Origin: Amphirosellinia nigrospora | Lineage: Eukaryota; Ascomycota; Sordariomycetes; Xylariales; Xylariaceae | Length of the DNA: 64,000 bases | Direction: 5' to 3' | Assembly (NCBI GenBank): GCA_004123355.1 | Contig: SCHM01000004.1 | Coordinates: 496,001 to 560,000 of the forward strand | Shown: piece by piece, positions 14,901 to 28,900 of the stretch | Layout: every line of letters starts with the position of its first letter | Position numbering within the stretch: the stretch's first letter is position 1 | Notes under the pieces: model-generated | Seen by the model: only the letters and a program-made list of their open reading frames with translations | Database searches by the model: none | Told to the model about the DNA's origin: nothing | Translations under genes and position numbers: made by a program

Positions 14901-17900
14901 TATACTAAAATATATAATAAAAAAACGTAAAACTAAATAATTATTATTAAAAATAAGCATATAAAAAACACATTAAGTTAATTTAAGTTTTTTATTCGAA
15001 AAGTTAATAATAATAAATAGCTTAAAATTATAAAGTACGAAAAAAAAGTTAAATTATAAATAAAAACTATAACTAGGTATATTAATTAATAATAATTTTT
15101 TTATTTTTATAAAGCTATTATCGATTATTTTAAAGTATTATTATTTTTTACAATTTTAATAATTTTATTATTAATTTCAAAGTTTTAATTTATAATCGTA
15201 AATACGTACAAAAATTATTAATACGCGTATTATAATAATCGTAGCTAATAAAATATATATTTATAAATTAAATATAAGCTATTATTTGCTAACTATAATT
15301 TTTATTTTATAGTAGTATATAAAATATAATAATATTATAATAAACGCAAAAACTTTTAAAGTTGTCCGGTTATTAATACTATAAATATTTTAGTTAAATA
15401 AATAAAAATATTAAACTAGGATAAATTTATAAAAATTATAATAGTATATATATTAGCTTATAAAAATTAATTATAAAGATTTTAGCTATTATAGCGGTTA
15501 TTTTAGCTATATTATTAATATAAAATAGTTAGCTTAAATTTTTAGCTATTTTAAATTTGTTCGTTATTATAAATACTAATTTAATATAATATTAATTATT
15601 ATAGCTATTATAACTAATATAATGCTAATAAAACTATATTTATAAATAAATTAGCTAATTTTATAGTTGCTTTTATAGTAGCGCCTAATAAAACTAGTAA
15701 CTATACTACGCTTTACGTAAAAATAATATTTTTACTTTTAGCTATTAATACTTTTAATATTTAGCTTTTAATATTTTTTTTTATTAATATATATATAATT
15801 TTATTATAAATATTAAATTACGCTACTATTAAAAAAACTATATATATAATATTAAAAAGCTTTTTAAGCTTAAACTATTAAAATATATTCTATTTTAAGT
15901 ATTAAAAAGCTTATAGATTTTTTTAAAAATATTAATAATAATATTTATAATTTATATTAAAAAAGTTTTTAAAATAGCTAAGTTTGCTAAAATTATCGAA
16001 GTTTTAATATTTAAATAAATAAAGGCGAAGTTAATATTTTTAAAATAAAATAGTTTAAAATTCTTTTTGTCGATAATTAATAAAAAATAAAATTAAATAT
16101 AAAAGCTTATTTTTTTAGTTAAAAAATATAAAAGTTTTTAATAAAACTTATAACTAATTTTATAAAATAAATCATATAATTTAAATAAATAAGCTATATT
16201 TTTTGCGCATTTTATATTTTTATTTAAAGGAAAATTTATAGCGTAAATAAAGGCCGAGTGGTCGTTAATTTATAATAGTTTAATAAGGTTGCTATTTTTA
16301 ATAGCTATTTTTTTTTTTATAAAATAAAATAATCGGAAACTTTTATAAAAAAGCTTATTATTTACGTTAATATAACCGGTTTTTTTATTAATTTTTAGTT
16401 TATTTTAACTATAAAAATAAGTTTTATTATTAGCTTTTATAAAATAAATAATTTAATATAGTATTAATAAAGTATAAATTCCTTCGGTTATATTTAAAAG
16501 TATATAAACAAGTTTTTTTTTTTATTTTTATTTTTATTATTGTTTTATCGATATTATTATTTTTTCCGATATATTTAAAAAGTATATATAATATTTAAAT
16601 ATTATTTTTAGCTTATTTTAGTTAAAAAATATTATTATATTAAAAAAGTTTTTATTAGTTATTTTTTTATTAAACTTTTTAGATTTCATATTAATATTTT
16701 AAGAATGTTTATTATTACTAAATATATATAAGCGTTTAAATAGTTTGTATTTTTTAAGAACTTTTAAGTTTTCGAGCAATATTTCGGCGCAAATAAATTC
16801 TTTCGTAATTTTTTTTTTTATTATATATAATTAGCTAAACTTTTATAAAAACGTAAAATAGCTTTATTTATTAAAGATTATTAAAAAAAAAAATAGTAAA
16901 TAATAACCTAGGTTATTATAAACATTATATACAAACTATATATTATAACTTTATATTAGCTAAAATAGTTTTTTTTAACGCTATTTAAAACGCTATTTGT
17001 TTTAAAATTATATTTTATTATTATAACCTAAATTGTATTTTATATTTATAAATCGATAAATATTTTAAATAAAGTTTTAATATTATAGTTTTTTATACTA
17101 AGCTAGATTTTAAATAAAAATTAAACGAACTTATATTTTTTATAAAATATAGCTAGTAATATATTTAAATTAATATTTATTATAAGCCGAGATTAAATAC
17201 GGCTTTTTTAAATAAAAAATAATATTTTTATATAAGCTATAAAAAAGCTTTATATTATAATTTATTTAAATAAATATTATATAGTTATTTTAATAGATTA
17301 TTTAGCTATAAAAAGTATTATTAATTAAACTTTATTAAATATTTTTACTATTAATAAAGCAAATAATTAGCTTGTTAATTTATTTATATATTTATTATAG
17401 TATAACTTCTAAATATTTTATTTATTAAGACGTTTTAATTATATTTTAAATATGCTAAGTTAGCTTATTATAGTATAAAATACTATCGACCTAAAAAATA
17501 AGTTAAAACGATTATAAAACCTATAGTACTAAACTTTATATAGAATATAATAGAATATACTGCGGAGGTTATAATAGATAATATATTTAAACGTAATTTT
17601 AAGCTAGAATATAAAGCAAACTTTCGTTATAAAAAAATCTTAAACAAACTTTATTAAAATTAATTTTATAAGCTATATAATAATAAAATATTATTGTTTT
17701 TTTTAAAGCTAAGTATTTATTTTTTATTATAAACGGTTTAATTTATAATAAATATAAAAAAATTAAACAATTTTATATTCTATATATAATACGCAAATAA
17801 ATACTATTATTATATACAATAAAAAGTATTATTTTAGATTTAATTAATAAAAGCTTTAAAACTATATTTAATTTATAAAAAGTTATAATATATTAAAAAA

Positions 17901-19104
17901 TATTATAAATATTATTTAAGTTATAATATTAATTATATAATAAATAAAAACTAATAAATAGTTTATATTTAATTAAACCTAAAAATATATTATTAATATA
18001 AACAATTATAATTAATTTTTTTTATATTATTTTTAATTAAATTATAAAGTATTTTATAATAGTTAAAAAGCTTTAATATATATAATATATATAATAACGG
18101 TTTTTTATTATACGTTTAAACAAATGTTTATAATTTCTAGCAATATAAAATATACTACTAAAAATTAAGCGATAGTTTTAATTAAATAATTATTTTTAAA
18201 TAATTAAAGTATTTTTAAAAAATTATTTTTAATTATAATTATAAGTTTATTTTTAACTTTTAAAAAATATATAAAAAATATTAAGTATTAAATTATTAAT
18301 AATTATATATATATTTATAAAAAAATAGTTTATCCGAAAAAAAAACTAAACGATTAAAATTATAATACGTTTTTTATTATATATATTTTAAATTAAACTA
18401 GCTTAATATAGTTTTCGTTTTATAATAAAATTTTAATTTTACGTTTTTATAAGCTATATAATTTATTTTATATAAACAATTATTTAGGTTTAAGTTTTTT
18501 AGCTTTTTTAATATATTTATAAGCTAAATAAATATATAACTTCGAAAACGTAAAATTTTTATATAACTATTTATAATAAAATATTAAGTTAGCTATAAAT
18601 TTCGCTACTATTATAGCAAAAAATATTTTAATAATAAATACTAAATATTAAAATTTAAACTAAGTAATAAAGTTTTTTTTATTTATATAATAGTTATTAT
18701 TTGCTTAGCAAGCTTTTTAAAAATATTTATAGTAATAAGCTAGATTTTAGATTATTAAATATAAAGTTAGCGATTTAGCTTATAAATTAAACTTTTTTAA
18801 ATATTATTGTATATATTTTATTATTTTTATTGCGTAGTTATAACTATATAAAAATAACGAAGATTTTTTTAAGCGAACAGTATTATTATTAAAGCTTATT
18901 AAACCGACTAATATTTTATAATAAAACGAAAGCGATATTTATAAAGTTAAGGTTTATTTAAATATTATTTTAACCGGAAAAAAAATAATTTCGATTATTT
19001 AATTAAATAAAAAAAATAAGGTTATAAATATAACCGTTAATATTTTATATATTATTTCTAATATTTATAAAAACTTATCGACGAATACTAGTCTAATATA
19101 GCCT

Positions 19105-19350
19105 TTGCTTTATATTGCTAAAAAAAAAAAGTTTTCCGCAAAACTATTTATACTTAAACCTGTACTTAAAGCAACCGAAATAAAAAGTAAGCGTTCCTAT
19201 AATAAGCTACGCAAAATAATTAATACTTTAGCTTTAGCGCTAATACTAACTCTAGTACTGATTTTTGCCGACCTTCTTACTATTAACGCTACTATATTTA
19301 ACGTACCTATAAATAAATTTTCTACTTTTCGCCGAAGCTTTAGGTTATAG
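19105..19350 (+). other. Less-mutated island just inside the right LTR-B
   Basis: About 250 bases keep noticeably more G and C than their surroundings. They are open on the plus strand for 81 codons (lysine-rich start, then a hydrophobic middle) and also for 62 codons on the minus strand. No family is recognised. It is more likely a spared remnant of the retrotransposon 3' region than a gene. Confidence 0.35.
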
Positions 19351-19496
19351 TTGCCCGTAAATAAAATAATAGAAAAAAAAAACAAATAAAAATATTACTT
19401 AATATTATATAAAAAGAATTATAATTATAATATAGCTTAAATTAAATTAAATTAAATAGATTAGTTTGCTAAAATTAATAGATATTTTTTTATGCC

Positions 19497-19705
19497 CGGC
19501 ATTTTAATAAAGCCCTTAAAAAGTTTGTATTATTAATAGCTTTTTTACGCGGAGCGCAAAAAGAAGCTACCTAGCAACACCTATATCTAAATAAATAGCT
19601 AGCATACTGCTAGTTAAAAAATCTATTATTAGATCCACTGCGTAAATTTAATAATAGATTCTCTTCTTTAAATTAGCTTTATTTTACAACCTATAATTCT
19701 TTTTA
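19497..19705 (+). repeat. LTR-B, right copy
   Basis: It aligns with 11,697-11,910, sharing a GCGGAGCG core, CTATATCTAAATAAATAGCTAG and a TTTATTTTACAACCTATAA tail. It has more A where the left copy has G (for example in the segment after GCGGAGCG), consistent with RIP having acted on it independently. Confidence 0.75.
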
Positions 19706-21151
19706 ATTTATTTTTAAACAAATTAATACTAATTTTAAACTTATAATATAAAAAGGTTATTTAAAAGCTATAATAATAGTTATAATAACTATAATTAAAA
19801 AATTAGGTTTAAATATAAGCGCTTCTTAGTTAATAAACATTAACCTCGCTAATATTAAAATATAAGTTTTAACTAATTTAAAAGTATTTATTATTTTAGC
19901 GTTAATAAAAACTTTTTAATAACTTTTATATTTAAAGTAATTATTATTAAAATATATTTAACTGCTTAAAAAAAATATAATAATAATTTTAATTAATATA
20001 GCTAATATTATTAATATATTAAAAAATATAATATATTTTATAAAAAAAAAGTACTTTTATATTAAATAATTAATTTTTTATAATTAAAAGCGTAATATAA
20101 AATAAAGTTTTAAAAAAAATATTTAATAATAAATAAAAACTTAAAATTTTTAATATTGCTTTAATTTTTAGCATTTATAATTAATAAATCGAAAAAATAG
20201 TTATATTTAATAAATAATCGATTTATATTAAAATAATTTAAAAACTATTAATATTTTTAAGCTAATTAATATAATTTAAATCAACTAATTAAAATATTAT
20301 AATTATTTATTAATAAATTAATAAAGATTTTTTTAGTAAATAATTAATAAAAAATAAAGCTAAATAATTATTTATATTTATTATTTATTTATAACTAAAA
20401 AACAATCGATATTATATTCGATAAGCTATATAACTAGGGTTATATAATAAATTAATAGTTTAACTTTTTTTATATATTTTATTTTTATTATATAGATTTA
20501 AAAAAAAAGCAATTTTATTTACAACTAATAGTCGATTTGCGCGCTTTAAATAAAATAATAGTTCTAGATAATTATTTGCTTTTATTATAATTTAAAATTA
20601 TTAGGTTTATTTATAGCAACTTTATAAAATAGTAATAAATATTATTTTTTTTTATTAGTTCGGCGTTTATCCGGACTATTATAATTATTTTACCGTAGTT
20701 AGCTATTAAAAAGTTAAATAATTAATAGTTATTTTAATAAACTTTTATAATTTGCTAATATTTAAATAATATTTTATAAATAAAAAATTTCGACTTTTTA
20801 AAAAATTTTATCGTATATTTATCGATAATATTATTATTTTTTTAAATATTGCTAAAAATATTTGTTTTATTTATATATTATTTTTAAAATATTTTGTTTT
20901 TATTATATTTTATTATTTTTAAAAAGTTTTTTTTTATTTATTTTTTTATTAATTTATTAAGTTTTTAAATAAACACTTTTAGCTATTTAACTATTATTAA
21001 ATAATTAGCTACTTTTTAAAACTTAAAGTTTTTAAACTAGTTTAAAGCGTTAAAATAGTATTTTAATAATAATAAATTTTTATATAATTTTTTTTATATT
21101 ATATATAATATATAAATTTATAGCGTTAAAAAACAATTATTTGCAGAAAAA
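19706..21151. other. RIP-degraded sequence, nothing recognisable
   Basis: AT-rich with stops in all frames. No repeat end or protein motif was identified. Confidence 0.5.
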
Positions 21152-21447
21152 AGTTACGCTTCACACACTCGAAGAGACAAGGCTCCAGCATATGTGGTAT
21201 ATTGCATATAAAATCTACAGATAAAGTAGGAAGGAAGGAAGGTCTAAGTCTACAATACAGGCAGCTGCTTAAATACTCGCGTGGGGCAGCTGCATTCACT
21301 GCCAGTGCCTGCCTTCATTCACTGCAACTGCATTCACTGCGAATGGCAGTCACGCATTCACTGCAAGTGGCAGTTACTGCAAGTGGAGATTACGGGTGCT
21401 GTGGCTAGTGGTGGGGCACAGCCACCAGAGCCTGCAGATCCGTAACT
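21152..21447 (-). repeat. 296-bp dispersed repeat R2, almost free of RIP
   Basis: This is an inverted copy of the repeat at 1,971 and 25,667, bounded by AGTTACG and CGTAACT (7-bp inverted ends). It keeps a mixed base composition: CACTTGCAGTAACTGCCACT-type tandem units, GCAGTGAATG units and a TATTTAAGCAGCTGC region read on the minus strand. In element orientation both flanks are runs of T, compatible with a 5-bp target duplication but not proof of one. A 68-codon plus-strand frame across it is a by-product and is not called as a gene. Confidence 0.85.
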
Positions 21448-23874
21448 AAAAACATAAATTAAATCGCGTATTTATAAACAACTTTAAAAATAATAAGCTT
21501 ATTATCGATTTATTTATTATAAACCGACTAAAAAAAAAAAACTTTTATTTAAAGCTATATAAAACTTAATTTATAGTTATTTTTTTTTTATTATTATAAT
21601 TTAGCTTAATAATTATTTATATAAATAAATAAATCTTTAAAAAAAGCTTTAGTATTATAGTTTTTTATTTAAATAAAAACTATTAATAAAGTTTTAATAT
21701 ATTTATTTTAAATATTTAAATATTATTAATTATATTTTTAAATTATTATTTTACGAATATTAAATTATATTATAAACTTTCCGAATTAAAAATTATATAT
21801 AATATAAATATATAAAAAATTACGTACTATAGTTAAAGCTACGTAAAATTTTATTATAATATTAACTAATTATTTTACAATTAAAAATATTTTAGATTAA
21901 ATTAAGCTTAATATAGCGTTTATTAATTAAGCTAATAAATATTTTATTAATATTTTTATTTATTTGTTTTAATATAAATTATAAATATATTATTTATTTA
22001 ATAAGTTAAATTTCGTTTTTAATATATTAAATTAATTTTATATTATATCCGATTAAATAAATAATAATAATTAAATTAAACGATCGGATAAAGAATTTAT
22101 TTTAAATTAAATTTAGTTAGCTAAATTTATTATAAAAGTAGTTTTTAAAGCTATATTCGATAAAATAATAAAAACTAAAATTATTACCGATTATAATAAA
22201 AATTTTAAATATTATATTATACGCGTTTATAAAAATAATAAAATTATTAATAAAATATTTTTGCGCTTTAGTTATTTATTTATAGTTATTAAAATTTATT
22301 TTATAATATAAAAAAAATAAATATAAACTATATATTTTTAATAAATAAATATAAGTTTATATAAATAATTATAATAATAAATATTATTTCGGTATATAAT
22401 ATATATTAAAAAAATTAGAACTTTATATTATTTATTTAAAATATATAAAACGATAGTTTATATTAAATATTATAATAATTATAAAACGTGCGCTATTAAT
22501 TATAAAAAACTTTATAGTAATTATTAGCTTATTTATTTTAAAAATATTAAGCTTATAAAGATTATATTTTATTTAATTTTATTATTAGTTTGTTTAAAGT
22601 TTTTTTAATAAATATATTTTAATAAATTAAAAGTTATAATTATTATAATATATTAATATTTATAATATATATTATTTTAAAAAAAACTTTATTTATTTTA
22701 AATAATAAAAATATATTATAAAAAATTAAATAGCTATATTAGTTATATAGCTATTATTAAACAATTAAAAATTATTTATTAATATTATTTTAGATTAAAA
22801 TTATAAATTTATTTTAAATTTTAAAAAAGTTTATAAAAAATATAAAAAGCTAAATTTTTTATAATTATTGTTTATTATTTTTAAGAAAATAGTTTTTTAA
22901 CGAAAAAATTAAACTATAAAAATTATTATTTTATTATAATTTTAAACATTTTAAAAATAATTAAATTAATTTATTTTTATTTTATAGTAGAATTTTAATA
23001 ATGTTTATTTAAATTTTATTAAGTTTTTATTCTATAAATAGCTATTCGGTTTTAATTTTTTAAATTTAATAATATATTAATAAAGGTTAATATTACTAAA
23101 TATAAAAATTTACGTTTTATATATAAATATTTATATAAAATATTAAATTAACTATAGATTTTATTTTATTAAAAGCTAAATAATATTTAACTAAAAGTAT
23201 AAGCTAATAAATTTAAAAGAAAAAAATAAAGTATATTTATAGCTATATTATAGTTATTATTTTTTAAATAAACTTTTTAAAAAGTTTTTTTAATAATATA
23301 TTAATTCTTAAAAAATTAAAAGTTAAATTAAACGTTTTATTTATAAATTAGATTTTTTTAAAACTTTTAAAATATTTTTATTATTTTTATTATTTATTTA
23401 TTTTTTAAATAAAATAATAAAAATTTTTTTTACCGATAAATTTTTTTTTTAGTTTAATTTTTAATAATTAATTTAATTTTAAAAAAACGGTAATTTTTTC
23501 GAAATAAAAACTATTTTATAGTATTACTAAACTATAGTTATATTAGCTTTTAATATTTAATAAAATAAAAAAGCTATAGTTATAAAAATAATTAATAAAA
23601 TTAAAATAGTAATTAAAAAATTTTAAAATTTAATTAAAGAATATTAGTTTCGAGCAAATAATAAATTTAAAATTAAAAAAAAAAAAAAAAAGCTATAGCT
23701 ATTATAGCTTAGCCAGCAAATAACCTATAATTATCCTTAAAAAGTAAACTTTATTATAAAAGTAATTAAATTAAATAATAAATTTATATTAATAAATATT
23801 TTAATATATATATTAGCTTAATTATAGTATTAAAGTTATTAAAAGCAATAATAATTTTTTTTAAAGCTAGCATT
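21448..23874. other. RIP-degraded sequence, nothing recognisable
   Basis: AT-rich and stop-laden. It is presumably another dead element, but no motif is readable. Confidence 0.5.
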
Positions 23875-24087
23875 TATTATATTTTAATAGGGGGGGTAAC
23901 CCCTACAAAAGTCCTTATTATAAAGTAAAGCTTATTTTACTAATAAATAAAGTCTAGTTTTATAGATTAAATAAAAAAGCTAAAGATTAAATAAGTTTTT
24001 TATTTCTAATAAAAGCTTTATTTAATATTTGTTTTTTTTATTATTTAATATAAACTTAATATTATATTATTTTAATAAAGCTTATTA
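23875..24087 (+). repeat. LTR-A, third copy (probably solo)
   Basis: It matches 6,840-7,057, including GGGGGGGTAACCCCTAC near its start and AATAAAGCTTATTA at its end. It is more heavily A/T-converted than that copy. I see no partner LTR-A downstream, so it is probably a solo LTR or the remnant of a truncated element. Confidence 0.7.
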
Positions 24088-25666
24088 ATATTTTAATAAA
24101 AATAAAATATACAAACTAGTTATTAAACATTATTAATAGCTTAAATTAAATAAAAATTATATTATTATATAATAAACTATATAAATATAAACTTGTTAAA
24201 ATATTTAAAAAAAAACTTTTAATAAACTTATATTCTTTTTAATATTTAAATATATATAATATTATTTATTATTAATTTTAAATAAATATTAAAAAATAAA
24301 TATAAATATAATAATATATTAATTATAATAAACTATTTAAATAAATAAATATAAACTATATTTTATATTATAAAAATAACTATAAAAAATATTACTAAAA
24401 TATATTATAAAAAATTTTTTAAGTTTTTAGAATATTTATAACTATAATTTTAAACTATAAATTTTAATTTATTTTTGCTTTTATAAATAAACTATATAAG
24501 CTAATAAAAATAAAATATACGCTAATTATTATAAATATTATAAAACTATAAAATAAATAAATTATAAAAAATATTAACTAAAATTATAATATATAAATTA
24601 TTATTAAAATAATTAGTTTAAACATATTTATTATAAATTATATTTAAACGTTAATTTTTTATGTTTTAATAAAATTATTGCTTTATAAAGTTAAATAAGT
24701 TCTTTAATATTATTTAATTTTAATTAAAAAATCGGACCGTAAATAAAAGCTATAAAAATTTTTTTAAAAAAAAAAATAATTTAAACAAATATATAAAAAA
24801 AATAAAAAAATCGTATAGTTCGTTAAATTAGCTAAAAAAAACCTATATATATTTAAGAACGTATAATTAACTAAGCTAATAAAAGTTAATAAAAAACCTA
24901 ACTTTAACGTAAAAAACTATATATTAATTTTAAAAAAAAATAGTTTTAAAAATAAACCGTTTATTAAATAAGCTAAATTTTTTTATAATATAATAAAATT
25001 TAAAATACGCGAAAAAATAAAAATATTTTTATATTAAATATTTTTATAACTTAGAAAATATTAAATCGTTATTATATAAATTAACTACAAAAATACTTTA
25101 ATAATTTATTATTAAGCTAAAAAGCAAAAAATTTAAAAAAAAAATAATAAAACCTAAAAATAAAAAAAATTTATTATAAAAAAATATAAATATTTCGATT
25201 TTATTATTAAAAATTATAATATTAAATAAATTAAAAAATTAAAACCTTAATAATACGTAATATTTAATAAAAAACTTTAAAATAATATAAAAATATTAAA
25301 AAATTTTATAATACGAACTTTAATTTAGCTAAACTTTTAATAAAATTATAAATATAGCTAAAAGCAACGCAAAAAAATAAATTTAATAAACTATATTTAA
25401 ATAATAATAAAGCTATAGTATAAAAAAAAAAATAACGCAAAAAAAAAACGCGTAAATAAAAAAATATATAAATATTATATATATTTAAATATTATATTAA
25501 GCAAAAAAAACTTTAAATAATATATAAAAAAACTAATATAATAACTTAATAATATAAAAACTTTACAAAAAGTTATATTAATAAAAACCCGAAGCGATCT
25601 TTTTTTTCGCTAAAAAGTAATTATAACTTTAACCTTAATTAAATTATTTTTTTTTTTAAAAAGAAT
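24088..25666. other. RIP-degraded sequence, nothing recognisable
   Basis: AT-rich with stops in every frame. It separates the LTR-A copy from the third AGTTACG repeat. Confidence 0.5.
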
Positions 25667-25959
25667 AGTTACAAATCTATAAGCTTTAATAATTATGCCT
25701 TTTATTAACTATAGCACTTATAATCTTTACTTACAATAACTACCACTTATAGTAAATATATAACTATTATTTATAATAAATATAGTGCAATAAATAAAAG
25801 TAGATATTAGTAATAAATGTAGCTACCCTACGTAAATATTTAAACAGCTGTTTATATTATAGATTTAAACCTTTTTTCTTTTTACTTTATTTATAAATTT
25901 TATATACAATATATTATATATGCTAAAGCTTTGTTTTTTCGAGTATATAAAGCATAACT
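25667..25959 (+). repeat. 293-bp dispersed repeat R3, heavily RIPed copy
   Basis: It aligns end to end with the copies at 1,971 and 21,152 (starts AGTTACAAATCTATAAG, ends AAAGCATAACT). Most sites that are C or G in the inverted copy are T or A here. It lies just upstream of, and in the same direction as, the Gypsy-2 pol relic, so it could be that element's 5' LTR. No matching 3' copy was found. Confidence 0.75.
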
Positions 25960-28900
25960 TAAATAATTTTATAAAAATTTTAAAATTTAAAAAAAAAATA
26001 AACTAAAAACTTTAAACTTTTTATAAATATATATTTACGATTAGTAGCAAATAATTTTAATAAATAAATAGTTTTATTTTAATTTTTTATAAAGAATATA
26101 TTTAATTTTTAGTATTATAAAAATCGTTTTAAAAAAACTTAAAATATTAATTAGTACTTAATAAACGTAAATATAAATACGAATAATATTAACTATGTTT
26201 TTTTAGGATTTACGCTATATAATTAATTATTTTTAAATATTTTATACTTTTTATTTTAACCGTTAAATTATTAATAAATTATAATATTATTAGTAGCGGA
26301 TAAAAACCTAATAAATTTATAAAAATTATTTACTATAAAAAGTAGTAAATTATAAAAAGATTATACTTATATTATAGTTAGGTAAGCTATTTAAAAAATG
26401 ATTACTTAAAAATATAAAATATATATTTAAAAAGATTATATATTATTTAAAAACTATTTTTAGCGCTACTATTGCTTATAAATAAACTATTATCGATTAA
26501 TAATCCGTTTAATTATAAACTAGCGAATTAAAAGATATTTTTTACGCTAATTATAAATATAGTATAAAAATAAAGCTTAAGTTATTAACTATAAAAAATA
26601 ACTTAAGTAAAAAAAACGAAAAAGTATATAAAGTAAACGATTTAATTGATGTTTAAAATAATATTAACTATTAAAAATATAAATATTATTTAAAAACGTA
26701 AACTTTAAATAAAGCTTTATTTAGAATAAAATAAATATAAAAGCTAAGATTTTATATTTTAATTTAGTATAAATAATAAAATATTTGTTTATATTTAATG
26801 TAAAAATATTATAAAAAAAACTAGCTATTAATATTTTAATATTATTAGATTTAAGATATATAGCTATAGTTTTTTTAAATATTAAATATATATATAATAT
26901 AAATTATAAAATTTAACTTTTTAATAAACTAAAAAACTTTGTTTAATAAATAAAAAATAAATCGGCTATATTATTAAAACCGCGGAGCTTGAAATAATAA
27001 TTAGCTGTTATATAAAATATGTTTAAATATTATTAACTTTTTTAAATAAAAATATATTTTTAATAATAAGTTATTTATAGCTTAAAAATATAACTTTATA
27101 TAAATTAGGCTAATAATATATTTATTTTTATATTAAAAATATATATTTAAAAATATATTAAATATGTTATTATAAATATATAAAAACTAAAAGTAAAAAT
27201 ATAATATTTTTAATATATAAAAATTATATAGTATAACTAAAAAACGTTAAATATAATAATAACGTTTATATAACTTTTATTACTAGCTTTATAACTTTTT
27301 ATAAGCAAGCAAAAATTATAATATTTTATATAATAATAAAAGATTTTAAGTATTTTAATTTTTTAATTTATTATTATTAAATTTACTAAATATAGAATTC
27401 TGCGTATTATTTAATATAAAAAAAAAAAAAACTTTTATAAAAATAAATTAAATCCGAAATATTATAATTTTATCGATAACGTATATAAAAAATATTTTTT
27501 ATACTATATAATTTAAAAAATATTAATAAATATATAAAGTAAAATCGCTAGTTATATTAATTAATATTAAATTAAAATTATTTAAAAATACTATAATATT
27601 ATAAATGTTTTTTTTTTTTTTAATATAATATATTTATTTTTATACTAAACTTATAATTATAAATCGAAATAAAAAAAAATAAAAATCCTTTTTATATAAA
27701 AATAAACTATTATTTTAGCAAAAATTAAAAGTTATAAAAAAGTTCTTAAATAATAATTTATAAAAAGCTTTATTAAAGTATTAAAATCTTTTATTATTAT
27801 ACTATTATTATTAATAAAAAAACCTAGCGGCAAAATTAAAGTTTATATTAACTATAAAAACTAAATAATATTATAATTAAAAATTGCTATTTTTTGCTAT
27901 TAATATAAAAAACCCTAAACGTATTATATAATTCTAAATTTTTTATAAAACTTAATATTATTATATTTAATAAAATATACGTTATTAAAAAAATAAATAA
28001 AAACTATATTTATTATACGTTTTAGTTTATATAAATATTAATTATTTTTTTTAGCTTATATAATATCTTTAGTATTTTTTAGAAATATATTAATAATACT
28101 TTATATAAGTTTTATAAAAATTTATATTAGTTTATTTAAATAATATATTAATATACTTTAAAATAAAACATAAATACGTAAAATATATATAATAAATTTT
28201 ATAAATATAAAATATAAGTTTTTAAATAAATATCGAAAATATAAGTTTTATATTTAGAACTAAATATTTAAGTTTAATTTATTTACTAAAAAAATCTTAA
28301 TAAATAAAATAAAATAAAAGCTTTAAAAATATAAAAGCGCTAAATATATTAAAAACTTTTAAAAAATTTTAAACTTTATTAATTATTATAAATAGTTTAT
28401 AAAAAGTTTTTTAAAGATTGCTTAACTTTTTATAAATTTGCTTAAGAAAAATATAAATAAAATTAAATTTCCAAAAAATATAATATAAGCTTTATTAAAT
28501 TAAAAAAAACTTTTATATATTATATTAATTTTATAATATTTTATCTATATAAAAAACTATAATAAATTAATATATCCGATTAGCGATAAAAAAAAATATT
28601 ATTATAATATAATAATAAAATAATTTATAATTAGTCGCTTATTTTTAGTAAAATATATAGCTACAAAAACTAATTATAAAATTTATAATAAAAAACTATT
28701 AAATATTATTAAAATATTTAAAAATAAAAGCTTAAGCTTTAAAAAATAAATAAACTAGTATAAATAATTATAAATTATAAAAACTTTTAATATTTTATAA
28801 TAATAAATTATTTAGCTAAAAATAAATTAAATAATTAAAATTTTTAGCTAGTTTAACTTTTAAATAATTTATAGATTAAAAATTTAAGCTATTTAGCTAA

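Larger units (their letters stand above)
11697..19705 (+). mobile_element. 8-kb RIP-killed LTR retrotransposon bounded by LTR-B
   Basis: Two direct copies of LTR-B lie 7.8 kb apart, a typical spacing for a full-length LTR retrotransposon. The interior is heavily mutated. Near 14,030 a CFK-initiated stretch resembles a Gag zinc knuckle in which other cysteines became tyrosines, but the spacing is imperfect. I could not read a reverse transcriptase on either strand, so the superfamily (Copia or Gypsy) and the coding strand are unassigned; plus is a guess. Confidence 0.6.

Noticed and set aside
21202-21408. 68-codon plus-strand frame inside the clean repeat copy
   Set aside because: It arises from tandem units of the repeat and runs opposite to the repeat's promoter-like orientation; not conserved as a frame in the other copies.
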